Source: Rhizobium sp. CC-YZS058
GTDB taxonomy: Bacteria > Pseudomonadota > Alphaproteobacteria > Rhizobiales > Rhizobiaceae
Length of the DNA stretch: 64,000 nt
Direction: 5' to 3'
Assembly (NCBI RefSeq): GCF_034720595.1
Contig: NZ_JAYESJ010000001.1
Location: forward strand, 3,002,001 to 3,066,000
The translations under genes were made by a program, and so were the position numbers. The notes under the pieces are model-generated. The model did no database searches, was not told where the DNA came from, and saw only the letters and a program-made list of their open reading frames with translations. Each line of letters begins with the position of its first letter. The stretch's first letter is position 1. Below are positions 1-9,150 of this stretch, one piece after another.

Positions 1-689
1 TCGATACGGCCGCACTCGCCAACCGCGAGAACAATATTCGCGCCGGCTTCTCGACGCCGTTGAGGCCCAGCCTCAGCCTTGCCTGGCAAGGCATCTCGCA
101 TCCGCGCTGGACCGCGGGCACCTTCCTGCGCACGATCCTGCGGCAGGGCATCCCACATTTCGAGAATTCCTACGCGACCCGCGGCGCTCCGATCATCTCG
201 TCTTCGGTCATGCGCGACTTTGGTAAGAAGGACCATCTTAATTGGGCGCATCTTGAACGCATCCGCACGCGATGGGCGGGACGCCTTGTCGTGAAGGGTA
301 TTCTCCACGAAGACGATGCCCACCAGGCGGCAGACCTGGGTGTCGACGGCATCATCGTCTCCAATCATGGCGGGCGCCAGCTGGACGGCGCCCTGTCCCC
401 GCTCGACGCGCTGCCACCGATCGCCGAGGCGGTCGGGAACAAGCTGCCTGTTATGCTGGACGGCGGCATCCGACGCGGCTCCGACATCCTGAAGGCATTG
501 GCACTCGGCGCTCGCTTCGTCTTCGTCGGCCGCCCATTCCTCTACGCCGCCTCGATCGGCGGCCTCGACGCCACCCTGCTTGCGGCCGATATCCTCAAAA
601 CGGAACTCCACCGCAATTTGGCCCTTATGGGCCTGACCAGCCTGAGCCAGATAGGTGCGAGCGACCTCTTCAGAGTGAAGGGCTCATGA
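1..689 (+). CDS. FMN-dependent alpha-hydroxy-acid dehydrogenase, C-terminal part (5' truncated by window edge)
   Basis: The frame is open from base 3 and runs to a stop at 687-689; the true start lies before the window. It holds the C-terminal half of the TIM barrel of the L-lactate dehydrogenase/glycolate oxidase family, which oxidises 2-hydroxy acids to 2-oxo acids with FMN. The signature SNHGGRQ, with the active-site His and the Arg that binds the substrate carboxylate, is intact and preceded by VVKGILHEDDA. It is followed by LDGGIRRGSD and GARFVFVGRPFLYA, the phosphate-binding end of the barrel. L-lactate dehydrogenase (lldD-like) is the likeliest substrate class, but (S)-mandelate or other 2-hydroxy acids cannot be excluded. 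An internal TTG at 60 is not the start, because family similarity continues upstream of it. Confidence 0.9.
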   Translation, partial: DTAALANRENNIRAGFSTPLRPSLSLAWQGISHPRWTAGTFLRTILRQGIPHFENSYATRGAPIISSSVMRDFGKKDHLNWAHLERIRTRWAGRLVVKGILHEDDAHQAADLGVDGIIVSNHGGRQLDGALSPLDALPPIAEAVGNKLPVMLDGGIRRGSDILKALALGARFVFVGRPFLYAASIGGLDATLLAADILKTELHRNLALMGLTSLSQIGASDLFRVKGS

Positions 690-940
690 CGGCGCACGAA
701 TGACGCCCTGCAGTCCGATTGCCTTTCTAAGCCCAGCGACAGTGCAGCGAGCAATGTCGTAACCCTCCCATTGACAGAAATTGGAGGCGCAAAGCGGAAA
801 CCATTTCCGCAACGGGGCCGGAGATCTGCCTGAGTAAGCCCCGTCTTAGTGTCGCTCCGCTGCTCGCCACAACGATCAAGGCCTCGAAGTGCCGTTCACC
901 TCGAAACGAGGCTACGAAGTCACGCATCGGCTATTTCGCC

Positions 941-3496
941 TCAGGCGGCATTACGGCGTCTGTCGCCGCCGATCCCGTCCGCCTGCAGTTGCAGGGCCCG
1001 CTCGCCTGTCTTGAAACGGGCAATCTTCGAGGTCAGGGCCTCGACCCGTCGGCGCAGTCCATGGATCTCCGCATTGTTCTCCTCGACCATAGCGGCGTTG
1101 CGCTGGGTGATCAGCTCGACCTCCTGGACGCCGCGGGTCACCTGCGTCAGCTCGGTCGACTGTTCCTCGGCAGCGGCGGAAATCTGCGCCACCAGTTTGC
1201 GCACGTCCGATATGTGGGCGATGATCTGGCTCAGCGCCCCGCCAGTCTCCTCGACCAGATGAACACCGCTTTCCACCTGTGTCGAACTAGCCGAGATCAG
1301 GGTCTTGATCTCGCGGGCAGCGCTGGCGCAACGCTGCGCCAGCTCGCGGACCTCCTGGGCAACGACGGCAAATCCACGGCCCGCCTCACCAGCGCGAGCG
1401 GCCTCGACACCGGCGTTCAAGGCCAGAAGGTTGGTCTGGAAAGCGATCTCGTCGATGACGCCGATGATCCGCGCGATATTCTCGGACGAGCGGCTGATTT
1501 CGCCCATCGCCTCGACGGCCCGCGTGACCACCTCGCCAGAGCGGACTGCGAATGCCTCGGTCTCATTGACCGATTTCGACGTCTGATGCGCGCTCGTGGC
1601 CGTGCCTTTGACGATCTCGCTCAGATGGTGCAGCGCCCGCGAACTCTGTTCGAGAGCTGCGGCCTGCTGTTCTGTCCGGTGCGCCAGTTCATCGGCCGAA
1701 GCTGCCAGATTGCCGGTTCCGCCGTCGATCTCCGAGGTTGCCGAGCGAACATCCGACAAGGTTGCGCGCAGCGCCTCGACAGCCAGATTATAGGTACTGG
1801 CCATCTCGGCGAAGTCGTCCGGCAGTTTCTCGTCCATCAAGGTCTCGAGGTCGCCTTCTGCAAGGCTCGCCAGCACTCCGGCCAAGGCGGTCAACGCCTG
1901 ACGCTGTTCTGCAGCGATACGCCCCCGCTCGGCATTGCGGCGCTCCGCTTCTGCGCTCGACAATTCTCGCGCCGCCTTGGCCTCCTGGTCGAGCCGGATG
2001 TTCTCGAGAGCCGCGCTTCGGAAGACATTCACCGAACGAACCATTTCGCCGATCTCGTCGCCCCGCTCACGACCCTCGATCCGTACGTCGAGATCGCCGT
2101 CTGCCAGACGCTTCATCACCTCGGTGACCCGGCGCAGCGGACCGCGCAGCGTCTCCACAAGCATCAGCCCCCCGGCGATCGCCAGGAGCGTTCCGAGCAC
2201 CATTGCTACGACAGAGACGTTCGCCGACCATTCGCTGTCTTCCTTGCCGACCTCCTGCGCCTGGGCGACGAAGTTCTTGAGGTCGCTCATGCCCCGCTTC
2301 AGAGTTTCCGTCGCTTCATCCCGTGCCATGTGCCAATCCCCCTCAATGGCCAGGATGGCGCGGCTCTCGGGCTCCAGGACGTTAAGCGGTTGGCCGAGAT
2401 TGCGGGCAAAATCCTTCAAGTGTTCGTCAGAGCTGCCAAGCTCGGACACCCTGGCGGCAGCGGCCCGCAGGGCAGCGATGTCGGCGGCCACGACCTCCTG
2501 AGCCTCAGCGCTCAGCTGGCCGCGCAGCCGTTCCATGTGCAGGTTGAGCGAATCGATAAGCGTTGAGGACTGTTCCACCTGTGCCAGCAGTTCCCTTAGC
2601 GTGTTCACCTCGCCCTCGAGCCCTGCGAACCGATCGGCCGCGTCCCCCGACTTCTTGACGATCTTGGCCTGAAGATCCGACTGGAAGCGCTGGAACGTGC
2701 TCATGGCGTCGCGGACCTGCTGACTCTTTGCGGCGACGTCACCGGCAGAGGCAGCGACCTGCTGAAGATCGACGGCTGCCTTGAGTATCGGATCGAGTCC
2801 TTTCATCACCTTGGCGGCCACTAGCGGCCGGACATTTTCAAATTCCTTGATCAGCGGATCGATGTAGAGGGCAGCGGATTGAACGACGCCATCGTCGCTG
2901 AAACTGCCGCCAACGGCCTTCTGCATGTTGGTGATGCGGTCCAAGATCGTCTTGAAGGCGAAGGATTCCAGCACCGCCGACTTGGCGAAGCGTTCCCTGC
3001 CCTCGAACTGCTTGCGGATGTCGACAATCCGCTGCTCGATCGTCCCGCCGAGTGCAACGATCTCGGTTGTCTGGGCGCTGATCGACGCGGCACTGCTGTC
3101 GCGTTTCTGCTTGATCGCCCACAGCATATCGGCCTTCTGGTGCATGGTTTCCGCCAAGCCGTCGATTGCGGCAAGCCGTTCGCGATCTCCTGGCGCCACG
3201 ATCAACGCATCGAGAGCTTTGACGCCCTTGTCCTGCCGATCGATTGCTGCCTTGAGAGCTGCCCTGGACGCCTCCCCTGGCTCGTCCGTGAAACTCTGCA
3301 AGGCCCCCTGAACGTTCTCGAAATCGCCGATGTTCTCGATCGTCGCACGGGTAACGGTCATGTGGCCGTTGAGCGTGCTCGCCGTATAGTAGCCCGCCAG
3401 TCCGACACCGGCGATCAGCAGGATGAGCGGCACCACAAAAAGAAGCACTTTCGTAACAATCTTGCGGCTTTGGAGAAGACGATCGATCAGCGACAT
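941..3496 (-). CDS. Methyl-accepting chemotaxis protein (large periplasmic domain, HAMP, MA domain)
   Basis: Membrane chemoreceptor of about 851 aa. An N-terminal transmembrane segment (about residues 15-35) is followed by a helical sensor region of about 390 residues. A second transmembrane helix ([20 protein letters not shown]) leads into HAMP and a second HAMP-like linker. The cytoplasmic signalling domain carries the hairpin-tip sequence [20 protein letters not shown] and ends in a Pro/Gln-poor tail without a CheR-binding pentapeptide. I chose the ATG at 3496 ([10 protein letters not shown]) because AGAGGG lies 4 bases upstream; an in-frame ATG at 3532 adds 12 residues unlike a receptor start. 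Ligand unknown. No che genes adjoin it, so it is an orphan receptor feeding a distant chemotaxis array. Confidence 0.92.
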   Translation of the reverse strand: MSLIDRLLQSRKIVTKVLLFVVPLILLIAGVGLAGYYTASTLNGHMTVTRATIENIGDFENVQGALQSFTDEPGEASRAALKAAIDRQDKGVKALDALIVAPGDRERLAAIDGLAETMHQKADMLWAIKQKRDSSAASISAQTTEIVALGGTIEQRIVDIRKQFEGRERFAKSAVLESFAFKTILDRITNMQKAVGGSFSDDGVVQSAALYIDPLIKEFENVRPLVAAKVMKGLDPILKAAVDLQQVAASAGDVAAKSQQVRDAMSTFQRFQSDLQAKIVKKSGDAADRFAGLEGEVNTLRELLAQVEQSSTLIDSLNLHMERLRGQLSAEAQEVVAADIAALRAAAARVSELGSSDEHLKDFARNLGQPLNVLEPESRAILAIEGDWHMARDEATETLKRGMSDLKNFVAQAQEVGKEDSEWSANVSVVAMVLGTLLAIAGGLMLVETLRGPLRRVTEVMKRLADGDLDVRIEGRERGDEIGEMVRSVNVFRSAALENIRLDQEAKAARELSSAEAERRNAERGRIAAEQRQALTALAGVLASLAEGDLETLMDEKLPDDFAEMASTYNLAVEALRATLSDVRSATSEIDGGTGNLAASADELAHRTEQQAAALEQSSRALHHLSEIVKGTATSAHQTSKSVNETEAFAVRSGEVVTRAVEAMGEISRSSENIARIIGVIDEIAFQTNLLALNAGVEAARAGEAGRGFAVVAQEVRELAQRCASAAREIKTLISASSTQVESGVHLVEETGGALSQIIAHISDVRKLVAQISAAAEEQSTELTQVTRGVQEVELITQRNAAMVEENNAEIHGLRRRVEALTSKIARFKTGERALQLQADGIGGDRRRNAA

Positions 3497-3532
3497 AAAA
3501 CCCTCTGGGCGACGGTTGTGCCGGCTGCGCAT

Positions 3533-3868
3533 CGGAAAATCTGCGAGCGTCGTGCACGATCCCCTGCTTCATGCTGGGACGATGTCCCTAGCATTGGGGA
3601 TATTGCGTTGAGCAAACGTTAAATGTTACTGCGTCAGGGCTCTGAATTCAGTAGAATCTTCCGCTGATGCACACGCCGGGCGAGCCCGCCAGAGACTATC
3701 GGCTTCCATCTCGGTCTGCCCAACCGAAACTCCGGGATCCATTGATGGGAGGCTTCTAAGGCTTTATTGTCTCAAACCCTGGTGAGAGCGGTCCGACGGT
3801 GCTGGGCTGCAGAAGTCTTTAGGACCTTGGTTGTCAAACCGTATCCCACCGCACGATCTTTCTGTCGC
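3533..3868. other. Non-coding stretch upstream of the chemoreceptor
   Basis: About 335 bases between the chemoreceptor start and a doubtful small ORF. Short frames exist on both strands but none has a ribosome-binding site or recognisable protein features. It should contain the promoter of the minus-strand receptor; I could not place one with confidence. Confidence 0.4.
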
Positions 3869-4135
3869 TCATCCGAAGGCGTGCTTCACCGTCTCATCCT
3901 TCAGATCATGCTCCCACTCGCCGTCCAGCGGCAGCCTTTCGAGTTTGAAGACACGCTGCTCGAACTCGACGACAATCTGGCTGGATGGCGAGCGCGCGAA
4001 GGCCTTCGGTTTGATTACGGGACTGAGCATCGCCGTAACGGCGCGTTTGACGCTCGGAGCCGGCCCGTCGGAAGCCTGATGCGCAGACGTGCCGGAGCGG
4101 GTTGATAGATGGGCAAGGCGATCGGTACACGCCAA
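3869..4135 (-). CDS. Small hypothetical protein
   Basis: A possible 88-aa protein with a TTG start at 4135 and no clear ribosome-binding site. The C-terminal half (KPKAFARSPSSQIVVEFEQ then FKLERLPLDGEWEHDLKDE) has the charged, non-repetitive composition of a real soluble protein, whereas the overlapping plus-strand frame (3767-4105) is Arg-rich and looks like a shadow. The N-terminal third is low quality, so the real start may be internal. Function unknown. Confidence 0.35.
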   Translation of the reverse strand: MACTDRLAHLSTRSGTSAHQASDGPAPSVKRAVTAMLSPVIKPKAFARSPSSQIVVEFEQRVFKLERLPLDGEWEHDLKDETVKHAFG

Positions 4136-4352
4136 ATCGAGCTCGGCATCTGGCTCGCGCTGCAGAGGCAGTGACGTTGTGTCCTTTCGTAGTTTTTGCC
4201 AGTGAAGATAGTTCGACTGGAGAATGAACGCTGCAAGCGGTAGCTATGCATCACACCTTCCGCACGAGTTTCACCACTCAGGATCCGATGGCGGAACCGC
4301 GTAAGGTATGGTGAAGCTCGTGCCATCATCGGCAGGCCATTGAAAGAGGCTT

Positions 4353-5471
4353 ATGTTCCACCTGATCTTTGGCCTCCCATGGCTCGTCGTCGTCCTCCGC
4401 TTTCTTCAGCCCCTGCCGTGGCTCTGGTCGGTGAAGGTGGCGGTCGCCGTCCTACTTCTGATCGCCTCGCAGTATCATCTGGTCAGCCGGCTGTCCTCCG
4501 GCTCGGTATTCTCGCCCGAGTTCCCACGACCGCTGATCATCACGTTCAACATCCTGTTCGGCGCTATTGTCCTGCTTGCCGTATTCCAGATCGCGATTGA
4601 CGTCCTCTTTCTTGCGATTGCTGCAATTAGGGGACAACTTCAGCCGGTGCCCCCTCCCCTCCGATACGCTATCGGCTCGGCCGCGCTCATGCTTTCCGTA
4701 CTCGGTGTCAGTCAGGCGATCAGGGTCCCGCCCGTGAGGGACGTCGAAATCGAGATTTCCGGGTTGCCGCCTGCCTTCGATGGGTATCGCCTAGTACAGC
4801 TCACCGATCTGCACATTAGCCGGCTCTTCCCCGCATACTGGGCAGAGAGGATCGTTAAGAGGACGAACGGGCTGGAAGCCGATCTGATCGTCGTCACCGG
4901 AGACTTCATCGACGGGAGCGTCGAGAACCGCTGGAACGATGTCGCTCCGCTTGCCGGACTGCGTGCCCGCGACGGTGTCTACGCTATCCCCGGCAACCAC
5001 GAGTACTTCTTCAGCTACGATGCGTGGATGCGCCACCTCGCGATGCTGAACATGAGGTTCCTTCTGAATGATCATGCCGTGCTTACGCGAGGCGACGATG
5101 CGCTCATCCTCGCCGGCGTCACGGATCTTTCAGCGCCCGGACACGGCGCACCGGCTCCCGATCTGACGAAAGCACTCGCGGGAGCGCCGGCCAACACTCC
5201 CGTCATCCTGCTCGACCACCAACCCATGATGGCCCGGAATTCGGCGGCGGCAGGCGTATCGCTCCAGCTTTCCGGGCATACCCATGGCGGCATGATCCGG
5301 GGGCTGGACCTCCTGGTCGCCCGAGCCAACAACGGATTTGTTTCCGGCCGCTACGAGATCGGTGGCATGACGCTCTACGTGAGCAACGGGACCGGCCTCT
5401 GGCCGGGGTTTGCGTTGAGGCTCGGCGTCTCCTCCGAGCTGACAAGGATCACGCTGCGTAGAAAGCAATGA
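4353..5471 (+). CDS. Membrane-anchored metallophosphoesterase (calcineurin-like, YkuE/YaeI type)
   Basis: 372 aa. The first 125 residues hold about four hydrophobic helices; the rest is a binuclear-metal phosphoesterase. All family motifs are present in order: D152-L-H154 in QLTDLHIS, GDFID at 183-187, GNHE at 214-217, DHQP at 288-291 and GHTHGG at 308-313, so an active enzyme is expected. This architecture is shared with YkuE/YaeI-type proteins, some of which cleave UDP-diacylglucosamine or other phosphoesters at the membrane. The actual substrate cannot be read from the sequence. The gene stands alone on the plus strand. Confidence 0.9.
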   Translation: MFHLIFGLPWLVVVLRFLQPLPWLWSVKVAVAVLLLIASQYHLVSRLSSGSVFSPEFPRPLIITFNILFGAIVLLAVFQIAIDVLFLAIAAIRGQLQPVPPPLRYAIGSAALMLSVLGVSQAIRVPPVRDVEIEISGLPPAFDGYRLVQLTDLHISRLFPAYWAERIVKRTNGLEADLIVVTGDFIDGSVENRWNDVAPLAGLRARDGVYAIPGNHEYFFSYDAWMRHLAMLNMRFLLNDHAVLTRGDDALILAGVTDLSAPGHGAPAPDLTKALAGAPANTPVILLDHQPMMARNSAAAGVSLQLSGHTHGGMIRGLDLLVARANNGFVSGRYEIGGMTLYVSNGTGLWPGFALRLGVSSELTRITLRRKQ

Positions 5472-5748
5472 ACTCGCTCCGGGCCAGCGTTGTTTTGGAC
5501 AGGAGCTGTCCGGGACTCGTTTTCATGAGGAATAAGAGCGCTTCAGCATCGGGACCGACCACCCGCCCTCTCACGGTAAGCGTCAGCCGAAAACGCTTGG
5601 CGTATCGCCGTGTGGATTCCGTGTCTCGGGACGCACGGCCCTGCTCTGGCGACAGCGCGTGCTTTTCCTGCATAGACTAGCTGCCCGCTGGTTCAGTGCT
5701 TGGTAAGGACCTATCAGCAGCTCGCATACGGGATCCTTGTTTCGGGTG

Positions 5749-5979
5749 TCACGGCATACTCAAATCCAGCCCAAGCATGCTGCTGAGGAAGTACGCGAGA
5801 AACCCGACGACTAACAGCGAGACCAGGAAACCGGCAACAAGCAAGGCGCCTGTTCGGATAAATGCCCGGCCGCTTCCTCTTTCGCTCTGATCGTAATGCC
5901 ACTTGATGGCGTAGAACATCGCTGTTCCGAGCGCACCGACCTTGAACACCAGAAAGACTACTGGGACCCAATCCCACAT
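5749..5979 (-). CDS. Small membrane protein, MWDW family (76 aa)
   Basis: Starts with ATG at 5979 and ends at 5749. Two membrane segments are visible: residues about 3-25 (PVVFLVFKVGALGTAMFYAI) and 43-68 (TGALLVAGFLVSLLVVGFLAYF), separated by the basic loop KWHYDQSERGSGR. The first 31 residues closely match the 37-aa protein at 51093-51206, sharing MWDW-P-VF, FK, LGT-MF-AIKWH-DQ, so the two define a family. A much longer antisense frame (to 7155) contains it but runs across the marR gene and is not real beyond this ATG. No function known; location is inferred to be the inner membrane. Confidence 0.7.
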   Translation of the reverse strand: MWDWVPVVFLVFKVGALGTAMFYAIKWHYDQSERGSGRAFIRTGALLVAGFLVSLLVVGFLAYFLSSMLGLDLSMP

Positions 5980-6223
5980 CGCTCGATCTACCCTGTCATA
6001 TTGAAGTTCGAAGAGTGCCATCCCAAGAGGCGAACACAGTCCTGAACCGATCAGCTTGTCCGCTGTCCTGGACATCACGGCCGATCTCATGGCGGCGGCG
6101 CGCCGACACGGAAACGCGAGAAGCACTCGGCCTTTATAACGGTATAGCATGAGACCGCGCTGAAGTGGTCGTTTAGTGACGTCTCCGAGATCACGTGGAT
6201 CAAGCCGCGCCAATGGTGACTGC

Positions 6224-6252
6224 TTGACATAGATAGGAATCCTATCTATCCT
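6224..6252 (+). promoter_or_regulatory. Promoter of the MarR gene with embedded perfect operator palindrome
   Basis: TTGACA at 6224-6229 and TATCCT at 6247-6252 are separated by exactly 17 bases, a near-ideal housekeeping promoter. A perfect inverted repeat at 6229-6249 fills the spacer: arms ATAGATAGGA and TCCTATCTAT flank a single A. This is the classic position for MarR autorepression. The predicted transcription start (about 7 bases past the -10) falls on the ATG at 6259, so the mRNA would be leaderless. Confidence 0.75.
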
Positions 6253-6258
6253 TGCACT

Positions 6259-6897
6259 ATGGAAACGCCGAAGAACCCCCTGTCGATCAACTACCGCATC
6301 CGCGAGGGCCTTGCTCGGATGGCCATGATCGCCCGTCTGGACGAGTGGAACCGGGCGAAGGCGTCCGGAGTAAACCCGACACAGTTGGCCATTTTGACCC
6401 TGCTTGAGGGACGCGGAAGCGGCATGGGCGTGAAGGACGTCGCCGCGCACCTCGGGGTATCGCAGCCCACTGCGACGGATTCCATTCTCGCTCTGGAGAA
6501 GAAGGGACTCGTGGTGAAGCGGGCTGATGCAGCCGACAAACGGGCCGTCAGCGTCGCGCTCACCGAGGACGGCCTCGCGGCGCTTGCCCATGAAGGCGGC
6601 GATCTCGGCGAGCAGGCGGTCGGATCGCTGGAGGACCGCGAACAGGAAGAGCTGCTGCTCGCCCTCGTCAAGATGATCCGGCATCTTCAGGAGCAGAACG
6701 CTATTCCCGTCCAGCGCATGTGCGTGACCTGCCGCTACTTCGGGCCCTTCGCCCATCCGGATGAGGACCGCCCCCATCATTGCCATCTCGTGAATGCGGC
6801 CTTTGGTCAGCGCGATCTGCGCGTCGATTGCCGTGAACACGAACAAGCCGATCCCGCGATCCGGGCTGCCACCTGGGCCGCATTTCAAACGGGATAA
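6259..6897 (+). CDS. MarR-family transcriptional regulator with C-terminal Cys/His cluster
   Basis: 212 aa. Residues about 15-145 form a winged-helix MarR domain (recognition region VKDVAAHLGVSQPTATDSI, wing DAADKRAVSVALTEDG). MarR proteins end near there, but this one carries a further 60 residues with C155-x2-C158, H173-H174-C175-H176, C191 and H194, a likely metal or Fe-S ligand set. It is probably an autorepressor acting at the palindrome in its own promoter and a regulator of the two following genes. There is no Shine-Dalgarno before the ATG, consistent with leaderless translation. The inducer is unknown; the tail suggests redox or metal sensing (inference). Confidence 0.85.
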   Translation: METPKNPLSINYRIREGLARMAMIARLDEWNRAKASGVNPTQLAILTLLEGRGSGMGVKDVAAHLGVSQPTATDSILALEKKGLVVKRADAADKRAVSVALTEDGLAALAHEGGDLGEQAVGSLEDREQEELLLALVKMIRHLQEQNAIPVQRMCVTCRYFGPFAHPDEDRPHHCHLVNAAFGQRDLRVDCREHEQADPAIRAATWAAFQTG

Positions 6898-6934
6898 TCT
6901 CAACCCCTCCAGGCAGAATAGAAAGGACATCATC

Positions 6935-7654
6935 ATGTGGAACCCGATCCTCACCGGGGCGCTCGCCGCCGCCGGGACGGTCTCGCTATGGCTGACGCCT
7001 GCGCTCGCGCATCCGGTCAAGGCTGCACCGGACCAGGCCGTGCAGGCCTCGTTCGACATCGTCGAGACGACGATCATCACCAAGGGCGACACGGCCGTGT
7101 TCACGACCCGCGTCCGTGGCGAAGCCGGCAAGGACAAGCCAGACACGACCGGCAAGTTCGGTGGATCGAGCGTCTATGCCTATGTCTGGCCGACCACGCT
7201 CGACAGCGGCGAGATTGGCTTCGACAGCAAGCAGGGCATCGTCGCCCTCGCCGTCACCTTCCATCCGGACTTCGACGATGCGGCCTATGGCGGCAAGAAC
7301 CGCCATGTCTGGCATCCGCATTGGGTGGTGCTTGCGAAGGACGCAGCCTGCGGCGCAGGGCTGAAGGTCGTCGACATCGCGAAGGATGCCAAGCCGAAGG
7401 TCCCGAAGACCTGGCCAGGTGTGCCGCTTCTGATCGATAGCCCCGACTATCCGACCAGGTTCTCGGGCGACGCAGTCGATGTCGAAATTCCCGTTTCGCT
7501 GATAGACGGGATCAAGGGCGCGTCCTTCGACGGCGTAACTGCGGGTCTCAAGGTGAACGGGAACCTGCATGCGCCGCTGCTCTGCGTCAGCGACGTCTTT
7601 AAGGTCGCGTCCGGCACCCTCAGTCTCCCAGGCAAGGTCGATCAGACCAGGTAA
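6935..7654 (+). CDS. Exported hypothetical protein
   Basis: 239 aa, start ATG 6935 with GAAAGGA 7 bases upstream; an in-frame upstream start lies inside marR and is rejected. Residues 1-25 are a Sec signal peptide (GTVSLWLTPALA, cleavage likely before HPVKA). The mature part is soluble, His- and aromatic-containing (RHVWHPHWVVL), with two Cys (AACGAG and LLCVSD) that could form a disulphide in the periplasm. I do not recognise a characterised family. It lies 37 bases after the MarR gene and 77 before an AhpD-like gene, so the three probably form one regulon. Confidence 0.75.
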   Translation: MWNPILTGALAAAGTVSLWLTPALAHPVKAAPDQAVQASFDIVETTIITKGDTAVFTTRVRGEAGKDKPDTTGKFGGSSVYAYVWPTTLDSGEIGFDSKQGIVALAVTFHPDFDDAAYGGKNRHVWHPHWVVLAKDAACGAGLKVVDIAKDAKPKVPKTWPGVPLLIDSPDYPTRFSGDAVDVEIPVSLIDGIKGASFDGVTAGLKVNGNLHAPLLCVSDVFKVASGTLSLPGKVDQTR

Positions 7655-7731
7655 GCTTGCAGGCGCCGGTTCGCCGACTGCCATCGACGAACCGGCTCAT
7701 TCTCCCCTCCAGGCAAATGAAGGAAAAGAAC

Positions 7732-8280
7732 ATGACAAGAATTACCCTTATCGATCCCGCCAGCGCAACAGGCGGCGTCGCCGACACGCTCGCCCAAGTG
7801 AAGTCCGCCTTCGGCGTCGTGCCCAACATGTTCAAGGCAGTGGCAAACTCGCCGGCCGCGCTGTCGAGCATGTGGAGCGCCTTCGGCGCGCTTGGCCACG
7901 GCCGACTGGGCGCGAAGCTCGGAGAGCAGATTGCGGTTGCGATCGCTGACCGCAACGCCTGCCACTACTGCCTGGCAGCCCACACCGGCCTTGGCCGCAG
8001 GGCCGGTGCGACGGCTGAGGAGATGGCGGAAGCCCAGGTCGGCCGCTCGGCCGACCCGCGCACAGCAGCCGCTCTGGCCTTCGCGCTCCACGTCGTTGAG
8101 AACCGCGCGAACATCGACGCGTCCGATGTCGATGGCCTTCGCGATGCTGGCTTCGACGACGGGGAAGTTGTCGAGATCATCGCACACGTGGCCCTCAACC
8201 TGTTCACCAACTACGTGAATGTCGCGTTGGACGTACCGGTCGATTTCCCCGGCGTGAAGCTGAGCCGCGTGTCACGCTAA
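7732..8280 (+). CDS. Carboxymuconolactone decarboxylase/AhpD-like protein
   Basis: 182 aa from ATG 7732 (AAGGA 7 bases upstream). It carries the AhpD-type redox motif CHYCLAAH, two Cys two residues apart followed by His, within an all-helical CMD fold (TLAQVKSAFGVVPNMFKAVA is the typical N-terminal helix pair). Family members act as alkylhydroperoxidase-like disulphide reductases or as small decarboxylases; the CxxC-x3-H form favours peroxidase or redox activity. Its place in a MarR-controlled group with a Cys-rich regulator supports an oxidative-stress or electrophile-detoxification role (inference). The leader shares CCCCTCCAGGCA with the preceding gene. Confidence 0.85.
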   Translation: MTRITLIDPASATGGVADTLAQVKSAFGVVPNMFKAVANSPAALSSMWSAFGALGHGRLGAKLGEQIAVAIADRNACHYCLAAHTGLGRRAGATAEEMAEAQVGRSADPRTAAALAFALHVVENRANIDASDVDGLRDAGFDDGEVVEIIAHVALNLFTNYVNVALDVPVDFPGVKLSRVSR

Positions 8281-9150
8281 GCCAATGTCGAAGGGGGTCG
8301 ATGTCGAAGACGACCGTGACGTCACGGACAAGAGTAGTGACGGCATCTGCTGACAGGACGGACGCTCCCGCGCCAGCTTCACTACATTGATGGTAGGCGA
8401 CAGCGATCGGGTGGCGTCCGCTAAACCCTTCAGCTTGCGCGCATAGCGCCGATCGCTGCGCTCTGGACCACACCCGCTTTCATGAACGCGACAGACGTTT
8501 CTTATGTCGGATATGAAGGCCAAAGCTGCGGGGCAGTCTTATGTCTGCGCCCCAGCAAACTTGAGATCCGCAAGCGGAAATTATTGCCGCTTCGCCATCC
8601 GGTTGATTGGGACCCAAAGCCAAGGCACAAAGCTGGCATCCACGGTCGCTCGCGATGGGAAAACAGAGGGAATTTCAAAGATCTTTCTCTAAGCTATTAA
8701 AATCATGTGAACTCAGGTTCCCCAGCCAACGTTCCAGTTCACAATCAAAACAGATGCTTAGAATGGACCGCAGCCCTCGCTTGGTACCCGATTATGTACC
8801 TCTGGCAGCCTTGATCCGAACCCCAACTCTCTCTCCAATTCCATCCGCGTGATCGAGATCGACGGTCAGCCGTGGTTCGTGCTCTCTGGTGGACGTCTGG
8901 CCTGCTGCCGGACGGGCTGATCGAGGTCTGTAAGCGCTTCGGCAGCAACCTCTTGCAGGACAGTGCAGGTCGGAATGGGCGCTGGCCTCTGCCGGCCCGA
9001 TAGGTGGTCGAGCGGGACGGCGTCGTCTCCGATGCGGGAGATCAAGCCGGACCACACCTGCCGCCCGATCCTTCGGAACGTCCGCCGGCTTTGGACGCGC
9101 TCGACGCATATCGAGGACAACCTCAACAGATCGAGCTCCTCTCTGTGCGG
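8281..9150. other. Degraded intergenic region
   Basis: About 870 bases without an intact gene. Frames of 60-100 codons on both strands are compositionally inconsistent and lack ribosome-binding sites. The only recognisable protein signal is the BRO-like remnant near 8843. Possibly a relic of a mobile-element insertion. Confidence 0.5.
8843..8920 (+). pseudogene. BRO-N/phage antirepressor N-terminal remnant
   Basis: Plus-strand translation gives IRVIEIDGQPWFV, the opening strand of the BRO-N domain of phage antirepressors (typically RVIEIDGEPWFVAKDVC). The frame then breaks: the expected DVC continuation reappears as VDVW in another frame, and a stop follows at 8918-8920. Only about 25 codons remain, so it is a dead fragment and not a functional gene. 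Confidence 0.4.

Noticed and set aside
989..2566. 525-codon plus-strand frame
   Set aside because: Antisense to the chemoreceptor; no ribosome-binding site or motif.
5449..5673. 74-codon minus-strand frame after the metallophosphoesterase
   Set aside because: It overlaps the enzyme's 3' end, has no ribosome-binding site and competes with an equally poor plus-strand frame.
5980..7155. Upstream part of a 468-codon minus-strand frame
   Set aside because: It is antisense to the MarR and secreted-protein genes, which have promoter, ribosome-binding and domain support; only the last 76 codons are real.
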